From contig NZ_CP059724.1 of the NCBI RefSeq assembly GCF_022369515.1, positions 930,001 through 994,000 of the forward strand: 64,000 nucleotides of DNA, in the 5' to 3' direction. This stretch comes from Paenibacillus sp. 19GGS1-52 (GTDB taxonomy: Bacteria; Bacillota; Bacilli; Paenibacillales; Paenibacillaceae). Every line of letters begins with the position of its first letter. Position 1 is the stretch's first letter. The position numbers were made by a program, and so were the translations under genes. Shown here piece by piece: positions 15,288 through 26,007 of this stretch. The notes beneath the pieces are model-generated. The model was given only the letters and a program-made list of their open reading frames with translations, made no database searches and was not told where the DNA came from.

Positions 15288-15812
15288 ATGCTTTGCCAGG
15301 AATGCGGTGTCAAACCGGCAACGCTCCATTTTACCAAGATTGTGAGTGGAGAGAAGACGGAATTTCATATTTGTGAAAGCTGTGCCAGAGAGAAGGGGGA
15401 ACTTATTCCCGGAACTGCTGGAGGGTTTTCAATTCACAGTTTGTTGTCAGGCTTGCTTGATCTTGAAGGAGCCGATAAAGAGAAGTCAGCTGCTACAAGA
15501 ACTACGCAAAGCCTACAGTGTGAGAATTGCGGCATGACCTATTCGCAGTTCAGCAAGCTTGGGCGTTTTGGCTGCAGCTCCTGTTATAAGTATTTTAACA
15601 GTGCGCTGGACCCACTTTTTAAGCGGGTGCATGGCAGTACCACGCATGTAGGCAAAATTCCAAAACGAGCCGGAGCACAAATTGTGTTCAAACGGCAAAT
15701 TGATGAATTGAAGCAGGAATTACAGCAAAGTATTACGCAAGAGGAGTTTGAGACCGCTGCTCAGTTACGGGATCAGATACGCCGACTTGAAAAAGAAATC
15801 GCACAAGAGTAA
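15288..15812 (+). CDS. mcsA: McsA, activator of the protein arginine kinase McsB
   Basis: 174 residues. N-terminal zinc-binding CXXC pairs (CQECG, CESC, CENCG, CSSC) and a C-terminal UVR motif (EEFETAAQLRDQIRRLEKEI). In Bacillus McsA binds and activates McsB and helps inactivate CtsR under heat and metal stress. RBS GGGAGGGAC precedes the ATG. It lies 29 bp after ctsR and 30 bp before mcsB. Confidence 0.94.
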   Translation: MLCQECGVKPATLHFTKIVSGEKTEFHICESCAREKGELIPGTAGGFSIHSLLSGLLDLEGADKEKSAATRTTQSLQCENCGMTYSQFSKLGRFGCSSCYKYFNSALDPLFKRVHGSTTHVGKIPKRAGAQIVFKRQIDELKQELQQSITQEEFETAAQLRDQIRRLEKEIAQE

Positions 15813-15842
15813 AGTCTTTCATATATAAAGGGGGGATAAGAC

Positions 15843-16907
15843 ATGTCAAGTCTCCGGTTTACCGAACAGGCGCTTAGTGATTGGATGCGTTGTGGCGGCA
15901 GTGATTCCGAGATTGTAATTAGCAGCCGTATGCGTATAGCCCGCAACTTACAAGATCTTCCTTTCCCCCTGCTGGCCTCTTTGGAGCAGTCGGAAGAAGT
16001 ACTGGAACAGCTTACTCCTGTATTTCATGAAGAAGTCTCAGCGGAATACGGCTCTTTTCAAATGCTGAAGCTTGATGATTTAGATGAACTAGATAAAAAA
16101 GTACTGGTGGAGAAGCATCTCATCAGTCCCAATCTGGCGAATGATTCACGAGGTGGAGCTGTAATACTGAACGAGGACGAGTCGGTTAGTATTATGATTA
16201 ATGAGGAAGACCATCTCCGGATTCAATGTCTGTTCCCTGGTCTTCAGGTTAGAGAAGCATGGATACGTGCGACAGCAATCGACGATATTTTCGAAGCTGC
16301 AGTCAACTATGCTTTTGATGATAAAAGAGGATATTTGACAAGTTGTCCCACCAATGTTGGAACAGGACTCCGTGCCTCAGTGATGCTGCATTTGCCGGCT
16401 TTGGTAATGACTCATCAAATTAACCGGATATTATCAGCAGTAAATCAGGTGGGATTAACTGTTAGAGGAATTTATGGTGAGGGCAGCGAAGCAGTAGGGA
16501 ACATCTTTCAAATATCCAACCAGATCACACTGGGTCAGACCGAAAGTGAAATCATTGAGAATCTTCACAGTGTAGTTACTCAGATTATCGATCATGAACG
16601 AAATGCACGCGAGAGATTGCTTACCGATTCCGCTCTGCGAATTACCGATCGGGTGAAACGCTCCTACGGAATTTTATCTTATGCAGCAGTAATGGAGCTT
16701 AAAGAATCGGCACAACGCTTATCGGATATACGGCTTGGGGTTGACCTTGGAATTCTGGAAGGCCCCTCCATTTCCGTATTAAACGAGCTGAATGTTAAGA
16801 CGCAGCCAGGCTTCCTTCAAAAAATGTTCGGCGACGAGATGAATGCCACCGAACGAGATATGTACCGGGCGAAGCTGCTCCGGGAGACACTGGGAACACA
16901 ACATTAA
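15843..16907 (+). CDS. mcsB: Protein arginine kinase McsB
   Basis: 354 residues of the phosphagen (guanidino) kinase fold, here phosphorylating protein arginines to mark clients for ClpCP. Recognisable are SSRMRIARNLQDLPFP (ATP phosphate contacts), the NVGTGLRASVMLHLPAL block and GEGSEAVGNIFQISNQ. It sits between mcsA and clpC in the CtsR-regulated operon, which fits the adaptor role. Confidence 0.95.
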   Translation: MSSLRFTEQALSDWMRCGGSDSEIVISSRMRIARNLQDLPFPLLASLEQSEEVLEQLTPVFHEEVSAEYGSFQMLKLDDLDELDKKVLVEKHLISPNLANDSRGGAVILNEDESVSIMINEEDHLRIQCLFPGLQVREAWIRATAIDDIFEAAVNYAFDDKRGYLTSCPTNVGTGLRASVMLHLPALVMTHQINRILSAVNQVGLTVRGIYGEGSEAVGNIFQISNQITLGQTESEIIENLHSVVTQIIDHERNARERLLTDSALRITDRVKRSYGILSYAAVMELKESAQRLSDIRLGVDLGILEGPSISVLNELNVKTQPGFLQKMFGDEMNATERDMYRAKLLRETLGTQH

Positions 16908-16942
16908 TATAGATATTTATTATTCATGGAGGTGCAGGAGAT

Positions 16943-19411
16943 ATGATGTTTGGAAGATTTACGGAACGGGCACAAAAAGTGCTGGCGCTGGCGCAGGAAG
17001 AAGCTGTTCGTTTAGGACACAACAATATCGGCACAGAACATATTTTGCTCGGACTTATTCGTGAAGGTGACGGCATTGCTGCTAAAGCATTAATCGGTTT
17101 GGGTTTAGGCCTGGAGAAAATTCAGGATGAAGTGGAAACACTGATTGGCAGAGGGCAAGAACAACCTACGAACATTGCTTATACTCCTCGCGCCAAAAAA
17201 GTTATCGAGCTGTCGATGGACGAAGCCCGCAAGCTGGGACATACTTACGTTGGCACAGAACATATCCTGCTCGGGCTCATCCGTGAAGGAGAAGGTGTAG
17301 CTGCACGTGTGCTCAATAACCTCGGCATTAGCTTGAATAAAGCCCGCCAACAGGTATTGCAACTATTGGGTAGCAGTGAGGCAGCGTCCAGTCACAGTGG
17401 TGCTCCAGTCAATGTCAGCACACCTACGCTGGATGGTCTTGCACGTGATTTGACCGCTTATGCCAAGGATGGCCATCTTGATCCGGTTATCGGCCGCAGC
17501 AAGGAAATAGAACGTGTTATACAGGTTCTGAGCCGCCGGACCAAGAACAACCCGGTGCTGATTGGTGAACCTGGTGTAGGTAAGACGGCTATTGCCGAAG
17601 GCTTGGCACAGAAGATTATCAATAATGAAATCCCTGAGACATTACGCGACAAACGTGTTATGACCCTCGATATGGGATCAGTTGTTGCTGGTACTAAATA
17701 CCGCGGTGAGTTTGAAGACCGTCTGAAGAAAATTATGGATGAGATTCGTCAAGCGGGTAACATTATACTCTTCATTGATGAGCTGCATACGCTGATCGGT
17801 GCAGGTGGTGCTGAAGGTGCAATTGATGCTTCTAACATTCTGAAGCCGTCTTTGGCCCGTGGCGAACTGCAGTGCATAGGTGCAACAACGCTGGACGAAT
17901 ACCGCAAATATATTGAAAAAGACGCAGCCTTGGAGCGTCGCTTCCAACCCATTACGGTGGATCAGCCTTCCCCGGAAGAAACAGTACAAATTCTGTTCGG
18001 ACTTCGTGACCGTTATGAAGCCCATCACCGTGTGAAGATTACGGATGAAGCCATCGTAGAAGCCGTGAAACTGTCTGACCGCTACATTCCAGATCGTTTC
18101 CTACCTGACAAAGCCATTGACTTGATTGATGAAGCCGGATCCAAAGTCAGACTGAACTCTTATACAATTCCACCGAATCTGAAGGAATTGGAAATGCGTT
18201 TAGACGATATCCGTAAGGAAAAGGATTCTGCAGTGCAAAGCCAGGAATTCGAGAAAGCGGCTGCGTTACGTGATACTGAACAAAAGATCCGTGAAGAACT
18301 CGATACCACTAAGAATCAGTGGAAAGAGAAGCAGGGCCGTACCGATTCCGAGGTTACACCTGACGATATTGCACAGATTGTAGCTAGTTGGACGGGCATT
18401 CCTGTTAGCAAGCTTAAAGAAGAGGAGACTGACCGTCTGCTCAATATGGAAGCGATACTGCATGAACGTGTAATTGGTCAGGACGAAGCCGTTAAGGCTG
18501 TCAGCCGGGCACTCCGTCGGGCGCGTGCGGGTCTGAAGGATCCGAAACGTCCAATGGGTTCATTTATCTTCCTCGGACCAACAGGTGTAGGTAAAACTGA
18601 GTTGGCTCGTGCACTTGCAGAAGCAATGTTTGGCGATGAGAATGCGGTGATCCGCATTGATATGTCAGAGTACATGGAGAAACACTCCACTTCTCGTCTG
18701 GTCGGAGCGCCTCCAGGGTATGTTGGATATGAGGAAGGCGGCCAATTAACGGAGAAGGTTCGCCGTAAACCGTATTCAGTAGTACTACTTGATGAAATTG
18801 AGAAGGCCCATCCCGAAGTATTCAACATCCTGCTGCAGGTACTTGAAGATGGACGTCTGACGGATTCCAAGGGACGTGTAGTGGATTTCCGAAATACGCT
18901 GATTATTCTGACCTCCAATGTAGGTGCACAAGCGATCAGAAAGAATTCGACGCTTGGGTTCACTGCTGTACAAGATGCGGGAGCAGATTATGGTAATATG
19001 AAGGGCAAGGTTATGGAAGAGTTGAAGAAAAGCTTCCGCCCAGAGTTCTTGAACCGGATCGATGAAATTATCGTCTTCCATTCACTGGACCAGGAACATA
19101 TCGCCGAAATCGTCACGCTGATGTCCGAAGAGTTGCGCAAGCGACTGCGTGAACATGATGTGGACTTTGTCCTCACGGATGGAGCGAAGGCGTTTCTGGC
19201 CAAAGAAGGATATGATCCAGCCTTTGGTGCACGTCCGCTGCGTCGTGCCATTCAAAAGCACATTGAAGACCGTCTATCCGAGGAGTTGCTGAAAGGCAAT
19301 ATCCAGAAGGGTGATTCACTCAACATTGATGAAGTCAATGGTGAGCTTGTGGTCACAAAGATTGATGTGCCTGTAGCTGTATCTTTGGAAAAAGAAGTGG
19401 AAGCTGAATAA
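16943..19411 (+). CDS. clpC: ATP-dependent Clp protease ATPase subunit ClpC
   Basis: 822-residue Hsp100 unfoldase that feeds ClpP. Order: two N-terminal Clp repeats ([15 protein letters not shown] and [16 protein letters not shown]), AAA module 1 with Walker A GEPGVGKT, a middle domain with a UVR-like helix ([14 protein letters not shown]), AAA module 2 with GPTGVGKT, and the D2-small domain ([16 protein letters not shown]). RBS GGAGGTG (16928-16934). ATG 16943 is followed directly by a second ATG at 16946; either could be used. Last gene before a strong terminator. Confidence 0.97.
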   Translation: MMFGRFTERAQKVLALAQEEAVRLGHNNIGTEHILLGLIREGDGIAAKALIGLGLGLEKIQDEVETLIGRGQEQPTNIAYTPRAKKVIELSMDEARKLGHTYVGTEHILLGLIREGEGVAARVLNNLGISLNKARQQVLQLLGSSEAASSHSGAPVNVSTPTLDGLARDLTAYAKDGHLDPVIGRSKEIERVIQVLSRRTKNNPVLIGEPGVGKTAIAEGLAQKIINNEIPETLRDKRVMTLDMGSVVAGTKYRGEFEDRLKKIMDEIRQAGNIILFIDELHTLIGAGGAEGAIDASNILKPSLARGELQCIGATTLDEYRKYIEKDAALERRFQPITVDQPSPEETVQILFGLRDRYEAHHRVKITDEAIVEAVKLSDRYIPDRFLPDKAIDLIDEAGSKVRLNSYTIPPNLKELEMRLDDIRKEKDSAVQSQEFEKAAALRDTEQKIREELDTTKNQWKEKQGRTDSEVTPDDIAQIVASWTGIPVSKLKEEETDRLLNMEAILHERVIGQDEAVKAVSRALRRARAGLKDPKRPMGSFIFLGPTGVGKTELARALAEAMFGDENAVIRIDMSEYMEKHSTSRLVGAPPGYVGYEEGGQLTEKVRRKPYSVVLLDEIEKAHPEVFNILLQVLEDGRLTDSKGRVVDFRNTLIILTSNVGAQAIRKNSTLGFTAVQDAGADYGNMKGKVMEELKKSFRPEFLNRIDEIIVFHSLDQEHIAEIVTLMSEELRKRLREHDVDFVLTDGAKAFLAKEGYDPAFGARPLRRAIQKHIEDRLSEELLKGNIQKGDSLNIDEVNGELVVTKIDVPVAVSLEKEVEAE

Positions 19412-19427
19412 AGTAGAAACTTGTGAC

Positions 19428-19470
19428 AAAACCGCCACTCCTCCGTATAAGAGGAGAAGGCGGTTTTTTT
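19428..19470 (+). terminator. Terminator of the ctsR-clpC operon
   Basis: Arms AAAACCGCC and GGCGGTTTT with inner CTCCTC/GAGGAG pairing, followed by a run of eight T. Confidence 0.9.
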
Positions 19471-19642
19471 TATTGGGAATTGTTATTCTAGATGTTTATT
19501 TCACTGCAAATACAGGCAGGTTAAAGGTAGGAGTATTTAATTCAACTTCCGATTGACCTTTCGTTAAACGAGCAGAGATGGTAAACTTTGAATAACGAGA
19601 AATTTATCCGCAATTTTAGAAGTTCGGACGTAAGGAGAGCAC

Positions 19643-21010
19643 ATGGCTAAAGCAAAAACCAAATTTAACTGTATCGAATGTGGATACGAATCACCGAAAT
19701 GGTTCGGTAAATGTCCGAGCTGCCAGGCTTGGAACTCCATGGTAGAGGAAACGGAAAGCGTAGTCAAAACACAGGGTATGAGTTCCCCTATTTTTCATAG
19801 TAAAGAAAAGGCACAATCCATCATAAGTATAGAAAGTGACAAAGAGCCGCGCATACTGACAGGCATCGGTGAACTTAATCGTGTTCTTGGCGGAGGTATC
19901 GTTCCCGGTTCGCTGGTGCTGGTAGGGGGAGACCCCGGTATTGGTAAATCCACATTACTGCTGCAGACCTCACATGCTCTGACGAAACAGGGATTACGTG
20001 TGCTATATATATCCGGGGAAGAATCGGTGAGGCAGACGAAGTTGCGCGCAGATCGCCTCGGTGCGTTGTCAGCAGAGCTATATGTACTTTGTGAGACGAA
20101 TATGGAAAGTATCGAGGAAGCTATTGAACAAATTCAGCCCCAATTTCTCGTTATTGATTCCATTCAAACTGTTTATATGCCGGAGGTAGCAAGTGCACCC
20201 GGCAGTGTGACACAAGTACGGGAATGTACGACAAGATTTATGCGGATCGCCAAAATTCGCGGAATCGCTACTGTATTGGTAGGGCATGTCACCAAGGAAG
20301 GGGCTATCGCAGGACCACGGATGCTTGAGCATATGGTAGATTGTGTACTTTATTTTGAAGGAGAGCGGCATCATACGTACAGGCTACTGCGGGCTGTAAA
20401 GAATCGTTTTGGTTCCACCAATGAAATCGGCATCTTTGAAATGGGTGAAGTTGGGCTAACCGAGGTGGAAAATCCTTCAGAGCTCTTTTTGTCAGAGCGC
20501 CCTCTTGGTGTAGCTGGATCTACGGTCGTAGCAAGTATGGAGGGTACACGACCGGTTCTTGTAGAAATACAGGCGCTTATCGCTGCTACTCATTTCCCTT
20601 CTCCGCGGCGGATGTGCACAGGACTCGATCATCAGCGCATGGCGCTTATCATTGCTGTTCTTGAGAAACGGATGGGTATGTTCCTGCAGAATCAGGATGC
20701 ATACCTGAATGTAGCTGGCGGAGTTAAGCTTGATGAACCGGCAATTGATCTAGCAGTTGCCATCAGCATTGCTTCCAGCTTTCGTGATATTTCAACAAAG
20801 CCTTATGATGTTTTCTTCGGTGAGGTAGGGCTTACCGGTGAAGTGAGGGGTGTTTCTCGCGCAGAGATGCGTGTCAAAGAGGCCGCAAAGCTGGGCTTCC
20901 GTCGAGTAATTATGCCTGAGAAGAGCATGAAGGGCTGGAAGCACCCACAGGATATCCAGATTATTGGCGTCAGCACCGTAGCAGATGCACTTGCGGTCGC
21001 GTTAGATTAG
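19643..21010 (+). CDS. radA: DNA repair protein RadA
   Basis: 455-residue RecA-like protein for branch migration in recombinational repair and transformation. It shows an N-terminal four-cysteine zinc finger (CIECG...CPSC), Walker [11 protein letters not shown], the RadA-specific KNRFG motif (VKNRFGST), and a C-terminal Lon-like domain without a protease serine-lysine dyad. GGAG lies 8 nt upstream of the ATG. It is followed 12 bp later by disA, the classical radA-disA pair. Confidence 0.97.
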   Translation: MAKAKTKFNCIECGYESPKWFGKCPSCQAWNSMVEETESVVKTQGMSSPIFHSKEKAQSIISIESDKEPRILTGIGELNRVLGGGIVPGSLVLVGGDPGIGKSTLLLQTSHALTKQGLRVLYISGEESVRQTKLRADRLGALSAELYVLCETNMESIEEAIEQIQPQFLVIDSIQTVYMPEVASAPGSVTQVRECTTRFMRIAKIRGIATVLVGHVTKEGAIAGPRMLEHMVDCVLYFEGERHHTYRLLRAVKNRFGSTNEIGIFEMGEVGLTEVENPSELFLSERPLGVAGSTVVASMEGTRPVLVEIQALIAATHFPSPRRMCTGLDHQRMALIIAVLEKRMGMFLQNQDAYLNVAGGVKLDEPAIDLAVAISIASSFRDISTKPYDVFFGEVGLTGEVRGVSRAEMRVKEAAKLGFRRVIMPEKSMKGWKHPQDIQIIGVSTVADALAVALD

Positions 21011-21022
21011 GGGGCACAGAAT

Positions 21023-22099
21023 ATGAAGGAACATAATCAATTAGAGAAAATGAATGATCTGCTCAGGATGGCCGCACCCGGAACACCTTTCCGTGATGGA
21101 TTAGAGAATGTGCTACGCGCTAAGACGGGAGCGTTAATCGTTGTCGGATATAGTCCTGAGGTGATGGAAGTTGTCGATGGCGGATTCTCCATTAACTGTG
21201 ATTTTTCACCCAATTATTTATATGAGCTAGCTAAGATGGACGGTGCGATTATTCTGAGTGAAGACTTAAAACGGATATTGTATGCCAATACGCAGCTTAT
21301 TCCGAATTCCTCTATCTCATCGATTGAGACAGGTATTCGCCATCGTACGGCAGAGCGCGTTGCTAAGCAGACTGGGAAGTTGGTTGTTTCTATTTCTCAG
21401 CGCCGCAATATTATCACCTTATATCAAGGGAACATCCGGTATGCTTTGAAGGAAATTGGTGCTATTCTGGCTAAGGCTAATCAGGCGATACAAATGCTTG
21501 AGAAATACAAATCAGTACTTAATCAGGGTTTGACCAATCTCTCTGCTTCCGAATATGAGGGGATTGTAACTGTAGCTGAAGTGGTCGGAGTTATCCAACG
21601 TGTGGAAATGGTGCTGCGCATCAAGATGGAAATTAAACGATATATTAATGAATTGGGCAATGAAGGGCGCCTAATCAGCATGCAAATGGAAGAACTGGTC
21701 GGAAATACAGAGGAAGAAGCATGGCTTTTATACAGAGACTATGCAAGGGAAGAAGACGAAGACAAAATTCGCGATATTATTGCGGGGCTTAAACGGACGA
21801 GTGATGACGATCTGATGGATGATAATCATATTGCCCGTCTGCTGGGATTTTCCGCTACAGCCATTGTTTCCGAAGAAGTGGTAACACCGCGCGGCTATCG
21901 CCTGCTTAACAAAATTCCGCGGCTGCCGAATGTTATTATTCATAATCTTGTGGAGCGCTTTGAAATATTGCCTAATCTAATGCGGGCGACTATAGCTGAA
22001 TTGGATGAGGTGGACGGAATCGGTGAAGTACGGGCACGCAATATCCAGGACGGACTTAAACGTCTGCAGAAGCAAGTTCTTATTGACAGACAAATGTAA
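21023..22099 (+). CDS. disA: DNA integrity scanning diadenylate cyclase DisA
   Basis: 358 residues. Makes c-di-AMP from two ATP and is inhibited by branched DNA. The N-terminal DAC domain shows DGAIILSED and RHRTAERV, the DGA and RHR catalytic motifs. A helical spine follows, then a C-terminal helix-hairpin-helix DNA-binding tip ([20 protein letters not shown]). Spacing to radA is 12 bp, and RadA is a known negative regulator of DisA, so co-expression makes sense. Confidence 0.97.
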   Translation: MKEHNQLEKMNDLLRMAAPGTPFRDGLENVLRAKTGALIVVGYSPEVMEVVDGGFSINCDFSPNYLYELAKMDGAIILSEDLKRILYANTQLIPNSSISSIETGIRHRTAERVAKQTGKLVVSISQRRNIITLYQGNIRYALKEIGAILAKANQAIQMLEKYKSVLNQGLTNLSASEYEGIVTVAEVVGVIQRVEMVLRIKMEIKRYINELGNEGRLISMQMEELVGNTEEEAWLLYRDYAREEDEDKIRDIIAGLKRTSDDDLMDDNHIARLLGFSATAIVSEEVVTPRGYRLLNKIPRLPNVIIHNLVERFEILPNLMRATIAELDEVDGIGEVRARNIQDGLKRLQKQVLIDRQM

Positions 22100-22164
22100 A
22101 TATCATACAATCACGTAATATTGGAGAACATTAAAGGCCAAAGTGAAGATATAGAGGTGAAGAA

Positions 22165-22902
22165 ATGATACAAAAATCAATTCCAAGTCTGTTTACAATA
22201 GGTAACCTGATGCTTGGAATGTTTGGTATCATGATGGCGTTTGATGGAAAGCTTAACATGGCCGCCATCATGGTTATTATTGCGATGCTGTTAGACGGGC
22301 TTGATGGTCGGGTGGCGCGTGCCCTTAAATGTGAGAGTGAATTTGGCAAAGAACTGGACTCGTTGTCGGATGTCGTTTCTTTTGGAGTAGCGCCAGCACT
22401 AATTATGTACGTTACAAGCCTTCATGATTTAAATTCTGCACTGGGAATGACCGTTACTGCAATTTTCCCTGTGTTTGGAGCACTTCGCCTAGCCCGTTTC
22501 AATGTTCGCCCAGGAATTCCTGGTTATTTCGTTGGACTGCCAATCCCTGCAGCTGGTGGTGTTTTGGCCACATTGGCTCTTTTTCATAAAGATGTTTCTG
22601 CACCTTTTATGATTATTGCTACATTGCTCTTGTCTTATCTAATGGTCAGCACCGTTAAATATCCTAATTTCAAAAAAATTGGTTTGCCCAAGAAAGCAGT
22701 TATAGGAGCGCCGGTTGTTATTGTAGTTGCCGTAGCTTTAGCCGTTGTATTTCCTGAACAGATTGCTAAACTAATCTTTGCTCTGCTGGCGCTTTATGCT
22801 TTATATGGCTTTAAGCAAAATATTGACCGACTCACTGCCAGACGCCGTCATCGTCGCAGAAGACGTTCCGAGGAGAAAATTTATCACTCCAAGAACGGAT
22901 AA
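22165..22902 (+). CDS. pssA: CDP-diacylglycerol-serine O-phosphatidyltransferase PssA
   Basis: 245-residue membrane enzyme making phosphatidylserine, the precursor of phosphatidylethanolamine. The CDP-alcohol phosphotransferase signature is intact: DGLDGRVARAL followed by GKELDSLSDV (DGxxAR...G...D...D). Several hydrophobic helices and a basic C-terminal tail (ARRRHRRRRR). RBS GAGGTGA. No decarboxylase gene follows here. It ends at a terminator shared with the opposing small gene. Confidence 0.94.
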   Translation: MIQKSIPSLFTIGNLMLGMFGIMMAFDGKLNMAAIMVIIAMLLDGLDGRVARALKCESEFGKELDSLSDVVSFGVAPALIMYVTSLHDLNSALGMTVTAIFPVFGALRLARFNVRPGIPGYFVGLPIPAAGGVLATLALFHKDVSAPFMIIATLLLSYLMVSTVKYPNFKKIGLPKKAVIGAPVVIVVAVALAVVFPEQIAKLIFALLALYALYGFKQNIDRLTARRRHRRRRRSEEKIYHSKNG

Positions 22903-22917
22903 ATGTAATGATCATAG

Positions 22918-22957
22918 AAAAGGCTTTGCCGTCCCTATTGGGCAGCAAAGCCTTTTT
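22918..22957. terminator. Terminator between pssA and the minus-strand gene
   Basis: Arms AAAGGCTTTGC (22919-22929) and GCAAAGCCTTT (22945-22955) followed by T6; an A-run on the left allows use in the other direction. Confidence 0.88.
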
Positions 22958-22981
22958 TGCATTTGGGAATTTATTATTTAT

Positions 22982-23377
22982 CTAGGATAAGTTAAACAAA
23001 CCGAGTGTAGCGCATTTCTGTGACTCTTTGACTACGACCTCGTCCATGTTAATGTCAAGCAGGTTGCAGAGTGCGGACATATAGAACAGTTCACGACCTA
23101 GTTCAGAGCCGATTACCTCGCGGCAGTTCTCGCATAGCTGGCCCTCTACATGAGTTCCTGCAAGTTCCTTAGCATATTCGAGACCTGCACCGGGTTCGAA
23201 AACTTGCTTTGTTGCATGAAGCTGAATACAACCACATTCAGTAATTGCTTTGACGACGGCACGATTAACAGATGCGCTACTCTGTCCATTCTTGGACAGC
23301 ACATCCAGAAGACTACGGTGACGGAGCAGCAGTTCGGAGACTTGATCCTGAAAGGCCTGTAAACTTGGTGCGCTCAT
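22982..23377 (-). CDS. Small conserved protein, possibly MazG-like all-alpha fold
   Basis: 131 residues starting at ATG 23377, which has AGGGGTGA 9 nt upstream on the minus strand; an upstream in-frame ATG at 23440 lacks such a site. The protein is helical with a CENC pair and an ending (SELGRELFYMSALCNLLDINMDEVV) that resembles the last helices of MazG-like NTP pyrophosphatases. The canonical metal-binding acidic pattern is not clear. I recognise it as a conserved Bacillales family but cannot assign a reaction. It runs opposite to the flanking operons. Confidence 0.6.
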   Translation of the reverse strand: MSAPSLQAFQDQVSELLLRHRSLLDVLSKNGQSSASVNRAVVKAITECGCIQLHATKQVFEPGAGLEYAKELAGTHVEGQLCENCREVIGSELGRELFYMSALCNLLDINMDEVVVKESQKCATLGLFNLS

Positions 23378-23589
23378 TTTCCATTCACCCCTAGGTTCGT
23401 AATTGAGTTCATTATATGCTACGGCATTACCTATTTTCAACCGCTAAAGGGATATACATGTAGCTTTTCACTCCACTTGGGTTCCTCGTTTCCGAAAAAA
23501 TAACTTCACCTACGATTATCGTCAACAAAATTGGAACATACTGGTGAGGAATAGATCAATTTAGATGAATAAAAGGAGGTGTGTAAGTT

Positions 23590-24678
23590 ATGTGGAGAAA
23601 AATAATTTTGGGCTTTGCTTTAATTTGTGGAGCCTGGTCAGGTTATTCGTTATACTTTGCGGCTGAAAGAGGATTTCCTATAGGAATGGGGAAATTAGGA
23701 GATAACTTACCCGTGGAAGGAAGCATTTTGTTTGCGGTACTGGGAGCCATTATTTTTTTGTTTGCGGGAACTTTATGCGCGGAATGGGCAAGTGCGAAAC
23801 TGCGTGAGGTGGTCTTGTTCTGTTCACGTATACCGATGAATGAATTGGCTGCAGGTGCTGCTGGGCTTACAGGTGGGCTGTTACTGTCTCTATTGCTATA
23901 TCCAACCATGAGTTGGATGGGGAAGGCAGGACAGCTGCTGCAGGTAGCTGTTACGATAGCCTTAGGTTATACGGGACTACGGATTAGTTTGGAGAAGAAA
24001 GCGGAGCTGGCTTCACTGTGGACTTCCGGGCGCTTTGGGCAAACCGCAGAACCGGAAGGGCGTGGGCTGGAGGAGCATAAGATTCTCGATACGAGCGTCA
24101 TCATTGACGGACGGATTGCTGATATTTGCAAGACCGGTTTTATTGAAGGAACTATTGTTATTCCAGAGTTTGTTTTGGAGGAACTCCAGCATATTGCAGA
24201 TTCTTCAGATTTGCTGAAGAGAAATCGGGGGCGGCGTGGACTTGATATTCTCAACAAAATCCAGAAAGAGCTGGATGTGAAGGTATTGATCTACGAAGGA
24301 GATTTCGAGGAAATCTCCGAGGTAGATAGTAAACTAGTCAAGCTGGCCAAAGTTCTGCATGGTAAAGTCGTTACCAATGATTTTAATTTGAATAAGGTAT
24401 GCGAGCTGCAGGGTGTGTCAGTACTAAATATTAACGATTTGGCAAATGCGGTTAAGCCGGTTGTACTGCCTGGAGAAGAGATCATTGTTCAGGTTATTAA
24501 GGATGGTAAGGAACATGGACAAGGTGTCGCTTATCTCGATGATGGAACAATGATTGTTGTAGAGGGTGGACGCGAATATATCGGCTCAACGATGGAAGTT
24601 CTGGTAACAAGTGTTCTGCAGACATCAGCTGGACGGATGATATTTGCCAAACCGAAGCTCTTGGAAAAAGCACAATAA
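23590..24678 (+). CDS. PIN-TRAM domain membrane protein (YacL family)
   Basis: 362 residues: about four N-terminal transmembrane helices, a PIN nuclease-like domain (LDTSVIIDGRIADI, PEFVLEELQ, VVTNDFNLNKVC with conserved acidic residues) and a C-terminal TRAM RNA-binding domain (KDGKEHGQGVAYLDDGTMIVVEGG). The family is conserved next to disA and ispD in Bacilli; its RNA target is unknown. RBS GGAGGTG ahead of the ATG. First gene of an apparent unit with ispD-ispF-gltX. Confidence 0.9.
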   Translation: MWRKIILGFALICGAWSGYSLYFAAERGFPIGMGKLGDNLPVEGSILFAVLGAIIFLFAGTLCAEWASAKLREVVLFCSRIPMNELAAGAAGLTGGLLLSLLLYPTMSWMGKAGQLLQVAVTIALGYTGLRISLEKKAELASLWTSGRFGQTAEPEGRGLEEHKILDTSVIIDGRIADICKTGFIEGTIVIPEFVLEELQHIADSSDLLKRNRGRRGLDILNKIQKELDVKVLIYEGDFEEISEVDSKLVKLAKVLHGKVVTNDFNLNKVCELQGVSVLNINDLANAVKPVVLPGEEIIVQVIKDGKEHGQGVAYLDDGTMIVVEGGREYIGSTMEVLVTSVLQTSAGRMIFAKPKLLEKAQ

Positions 24679-24772
24679 GGATTTAAAGTATGTTGAAGCT
24701 GTCCTACGGGTTGGAAATGCCCGCCAAACACGTTATGATGGGAATATACGTGAAGGACAGGAGTCTGAAGTA

Positions 24773-25471
24773 ATGTCAAACAGTGTGGGCGTCGTCATAG
24801 TGGCGGCAGGCAAAGGGACAAGAATGGGAACCACGGAGAGCAAGCAATATTTGCTGCTGCAAGGCAAACCGATTCTCGTTCATACGCTAGAGGTATTTCA
24901 GCAGCACGAACTTATCTCTGAAATCGTGCTGGTAACCGGCGAAGAGGATTTAGAGCGTTGCTGGGAATGGATACAGGTCTACAAGCTCGGCAAAGTGAAG
25001 GCTATTGTTCCTGGGGGTACTGAGCGCCAGCATTCAGTGTACAGTGGACTGATCAAACTGAACACACAGTGGGTAATGGTACATGACGGTGTCCGTCCGT
25101 TCGTACAGCCCAGTGAAATCTTGGCCTGTTATGAACGGGCCAAGGAGATCGGAGCAGCGGTGCTTGCTGTACCCGTTAAGGATACGATCAAGCAGGTAGA
25201 CGTTGGAGGCAAGGTACTGTCTACGCCGGATCGGCGAAGTCTGTGGGCGATTCAAACCCCGCAGACTTTTCGTCTTTCTGATCTGCTTGTTGCTTATGAA
25301 GCGGCGGAGAGGGATGGTATTCTCGGAACTGACGATTCCAGTTTAGCTGAGCGAGCGGGTATTCCAGTTTCAGTGGTTGAGGGAAGCTACAGGAATATTA
25401 AGATTACGACACCGGACGATCTGGATTTTGCGGAATTCACAGTAAGAAACAGGGGAGAGAGACAATCATGA
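24773..25471 (+). CDS. ispD: 2-C-methyl-D-erythritol 4-phosphate cytidylyltransferase IspD
   Basis: Third step of the MEP isoprenoid pathway: CTP plus MEP to CDP-ME. The 232-residue protein begins with the nucleotidyltransferase loop [13 protein letters not shown] and has the family segments [11 protein letters not shown] and [11 protein letters not shown]. An ORF extending upstream to 24644 overlaps the previous gene; ATG 24773 with GGACAGGAG about 11 nt before it gives the normal N-terminus. It overlaps ispF by 4 bp. Confidence 0.96.
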   Translation: MSNSVGVVIVAAGKGTRMGTTESKQYLLLQGKPILVHTLEVFQQHELISEIVLVTGEEDLERCWEWIQVYKLGKVKAIVPGGTERQHSVYSGLIKLNTQWVMVHDGVRPFVQPSEILACYERAKEIGAAVLAVPVKDTIKQVDVGGKVLSTPDRRSLWAIQTPQTFRLSDLLVAYEAAERDGILGTDDSSLAERAGIPVSVVEGSYRNIKITTPDDLDFAEFTVRNRGERQS

Positions 25472-25956
25472 TTGCTGTAGGACAAGGATTCGACGTACAT
25501 CAGCTCGTAGAGGGAAGGCCTTGTATCATTGGTGGTGTTACTATTCCCTATGACAAGGGATTACTAGGGCACTCCGATGCAGATGTGCTGCTGCATGCTA
25601 TAAGTGATGCTATTCTAGGTGCATTAGGATTAGGCGATATTGGCAGGCATTTTCCTGATACCGATCCGACCTTCAAGGATGCAGACAGTCTGAAGCTATT
25701 GGAGCAGGTCTGGGCGCTTGCCCGTGAGCGGGGTTATAAGCTTGGGAATATTGACTCTACCATAATTGCCCAGAAGCCTAAAATGGCTCCGTATATTCCG
25801 CAAATGACCGAGATTATCGCCCGTGCTTTGGGAGCGGAGACATCGAAGGTTAATGTGAAGGCAACTACTACTGAGCAGCTTGGCTTTGCGGGACGCGGCG
25901 AAGGAATTGCAGCACAATCTATTGTCTGTCTACTCCAAGATGTGATATCATCTTGA
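25468..25956 (+). CDS. ispF: 2-C-methyl-D-erythritol 2,4-cyclodiphosphate synthase IspF
   Basis: MEP pathway cyclase releasing CMP. 162 residues, trimeric family. Metal ligands are visible as GFDVH (D9, H11) and in [23 protein letters not shown] near the C-terminus is typical. The ATG overlaps the ispD stop (ATGA), implying translational coupling with the preceding pathway enzyme. Confidence 0.97.
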   Translation: MIAVGQGFDVHQLVEGRPCIIGGVTIPYDKGLLGHSDADVLLHAISDAILGALGLGDIGRHFPDTDPTFKDADSLKLLEQVWALARERGYKLGNIDSTIIAQKPKMAPYIPQMTEIIARALGAETSKVNVKATTTEQLGFAGRGEGIAAQSIVCLLQDVISS

Positions 25957-26007
25957 GATGGCTTTAAGTAGAATCTAATTATAACCATATGAAGCGGAGG
26001 GAATGAA

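Noticed and set aside
24644..24772. N-terminal extension of IspD
   Set aside because: It overlaps the PIN-TRAM gene and adds 43 residues before the normal nucleotidyltransferase start.
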